NCBI GenBank assembly: GCA_045532145.1
Contig: JAZSFJ010000031.1
Span: forward strand, 1 to 13,966
From: SIG459 sp045532145
GTDB taxonomy: Bacteria; Bacillota; Clostridia; Oscillospirales; Oscillospiraceae
Direction of reading: 5' to 3'
DNA length: 13,966 nt
Shown: piece by piece, positions 13,171 to 13,966 of the stretch
How the letters are laid out: the number at the start of each line of letters is the position of its first letter
How positions within the stretch are numbered: position 1 is the first letter of the stretch
Position numbers and translations under genes: made by a program
Notes under the pieces: generated by a model
Database searches by the model: none
What the model was told of the DNA's origin: nothing
The model's input: only the letters and a program-made list of their open reading frames with translations

Positions 13171-13966
13171 TCAGTCGTGGAAGAACTGATCGTGGATGGC
13201 AGCCACTGCCTGGTCGGCCTGTTCCTCGGCGATGACCACGCTGAGCTTGATCTCGCTGGAGGAGATCATCTGTATGTTTATGCGCTTGCCCTGCAGTGCT
13301 TCGAACATACGAACGGCAACGCCGGAATTATTCATCATGCCTGCGCCGACTATGCTGACCTTGGCCACATTCTCGTCAATGCTCACATGGTCAAAGCCGA
13401 TGGCATCCATTCGCTCTTCAAGTATCTCCCTTGTGCGGGCCACATCGTCGAGGGCTACAGTAAAGGAAATGTCGTTGGTGCCGCCAAGCCCTGCGGACTG
13501 GAGGATGATATCCACATTTATCTTGCCCTTGCTGAGAGAGGAAAAGACCTTGAAGGCCACGCCGGGCTCATCTGGCACGCCAACAACGGTGACACGGGCC
13601 ACCTTGGTATCCTTGGCAATGCCGCTGATTATCATCTGTTCCACTTTTTTCACGACCTCCTTGACTTTTGTACCGGGTTTTCTTACATAGCTGGAGAGGA
13701 CCTCCAGATCAACATTATAGCGCTTCGCCATCTCAACAGAGCGGTTGTGGAGCACCTGACTGCCCAGAGAGGCAAGCTCCAGCATCTCGTCATAGGTGAT
13801 GGCGTCAAGCTTTCTGGCATTGGGCACCTTTCTGGGGTCTGCGGTATAAACACCCTCCACATCGGTGTATATCTGGCATTTATCCGCATGGAGCGTGGCG
13901 GCAATCGCAACGGCAGTTGTGTCGCTTCCGCCACGGCCAAGGGTGGTCACATCGTCATACTTGTTC
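13171..13966 (-). CDS. lysC: Aspartate kinase (5' part outside the window)
   Basis: This is the C-terminal part of aspartokinase, which phosphorylates aspartate as the first step towards lysine, threonine and methionine. The frame is open to the right edge; the visible start-like GTG near 13950 is internal. About 265 residues are present. The kinase-domain end has TTLGRGGSDTTAVAIAA, the conserved aspartate/ATP-site string. It continues through YTDVEGVYTADPR and ELASLGSQVLHNRSVEMA. Two ACT regulatory domains follow: the first around VARVTVVGVPDEPGVAFKVF, the second around VSIVGAGMMNNSGVAVRMF, ending with ISSSEIKLSVVI. This is the usual Firmicutes monofunctional arrangement, where the ACT pair binds the feedback inhibitor. 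Which amino acid inhibits it cannot be told from this part. The gene ends at a terminator candidate at 13122-13153. Confidence 0.95.
   Translation of the reverse strand, partial: NKYDDVTTLGRGGSDTTAVAIAATLHADKCQIYTDVEGVYTADPRKVPNARKLDAITYDEMLELASLGSQVLHNRSVEMAKRYNVDLEVLSSYVRKPGTKVKEVVKKVEQMIISGIAKDTKVARVTVVGVPDEPGVAFKVFSSLSKGKINVDIILQSAGLGGTNDISFTVALDDVARTREILEERMDAIGFDHVSIDENVAKVSIVGAGMMNNSGVAVRMFEALQGKRINIQMISSSEIKLSVVIAEEQADQAVAAIHDQFFHD

Overview
The window looks like a chromosomal segment of an unclassified gut Clostridia, most likely an Oscillospirales/Ruminococcaceae-type Firmicute. This is inferred from moderate GC content, strong AAGGAG-type ribosome binding sites, a short clostridial-type FNT channel, a glycine riboswitch on an AGCS symporter, a bacterial acyl-ACP thioesterase, and intergenic palindromic repeats of a kind I associate with this group. 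I see no phage, plasmid, CRISPR or IS transposase genes.

Layout. Positions 1-490 hold no convincing gene beyond a possible gene end at the left edge; they are a mosaic of short palindromes, several ending in CCCTACG. Then come a minus-strand FNT-family channel (531-1154), a 288-base gap packed with four hairpins, and a minus-strand GH25 muramidase lipoprotein (1443-2306). A two-gene minus-strand unit follows: a LysR-type regulator (3285-4130) and a membrane protein of unknown function (2386-3255). The regulator is divergent from a YeiH/UPF0324 transporter (4240-5268) across overlapping promoters and a dyad operator candidate. A convergent alpha/beta hydrolase (5337-6125) ends at a shared bidirectional terminator.

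The middle has a complete tRNA-Thr/tRNA-Tyr transcription unit (promoter, two tRNAs, terminator; 6247-6505). After it come three solitary plus-strand membrane transporters: a MATE efflux protein (6607-7998), an NCS2 purine permease (8139-9575) and an AGCS amino acid symporter (9990-11423). The symporter sits under a single-aptamer glycine riboswitch with a probable terminator expression platform. Next are an acyl-ACP thioesterase (11550-12275) and a closely spaced papain/C39-like protein (12291-12986). The last codons and stop of the latter lie inside a 152-bp inverted-repeat (MITE-like) element (12966-13117). The window ends inside a minus-strand aspartate kinase (13171-13966, 5' end missing).

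The genes are mostly ordinary housekeeping and transport functions. The least explained material is the repeat DNA: the MITE-like element that forms a gene's 3' end, a 20-base match to its right end at 472-491, the palindrome mosaic at 100-480, and the hairpin cluster at 1244-1395. I found no convincing new multi-gene system. The best unknown genes are the regulator-linked membrane protein and the C39-like protein that lacks the usual Asp.
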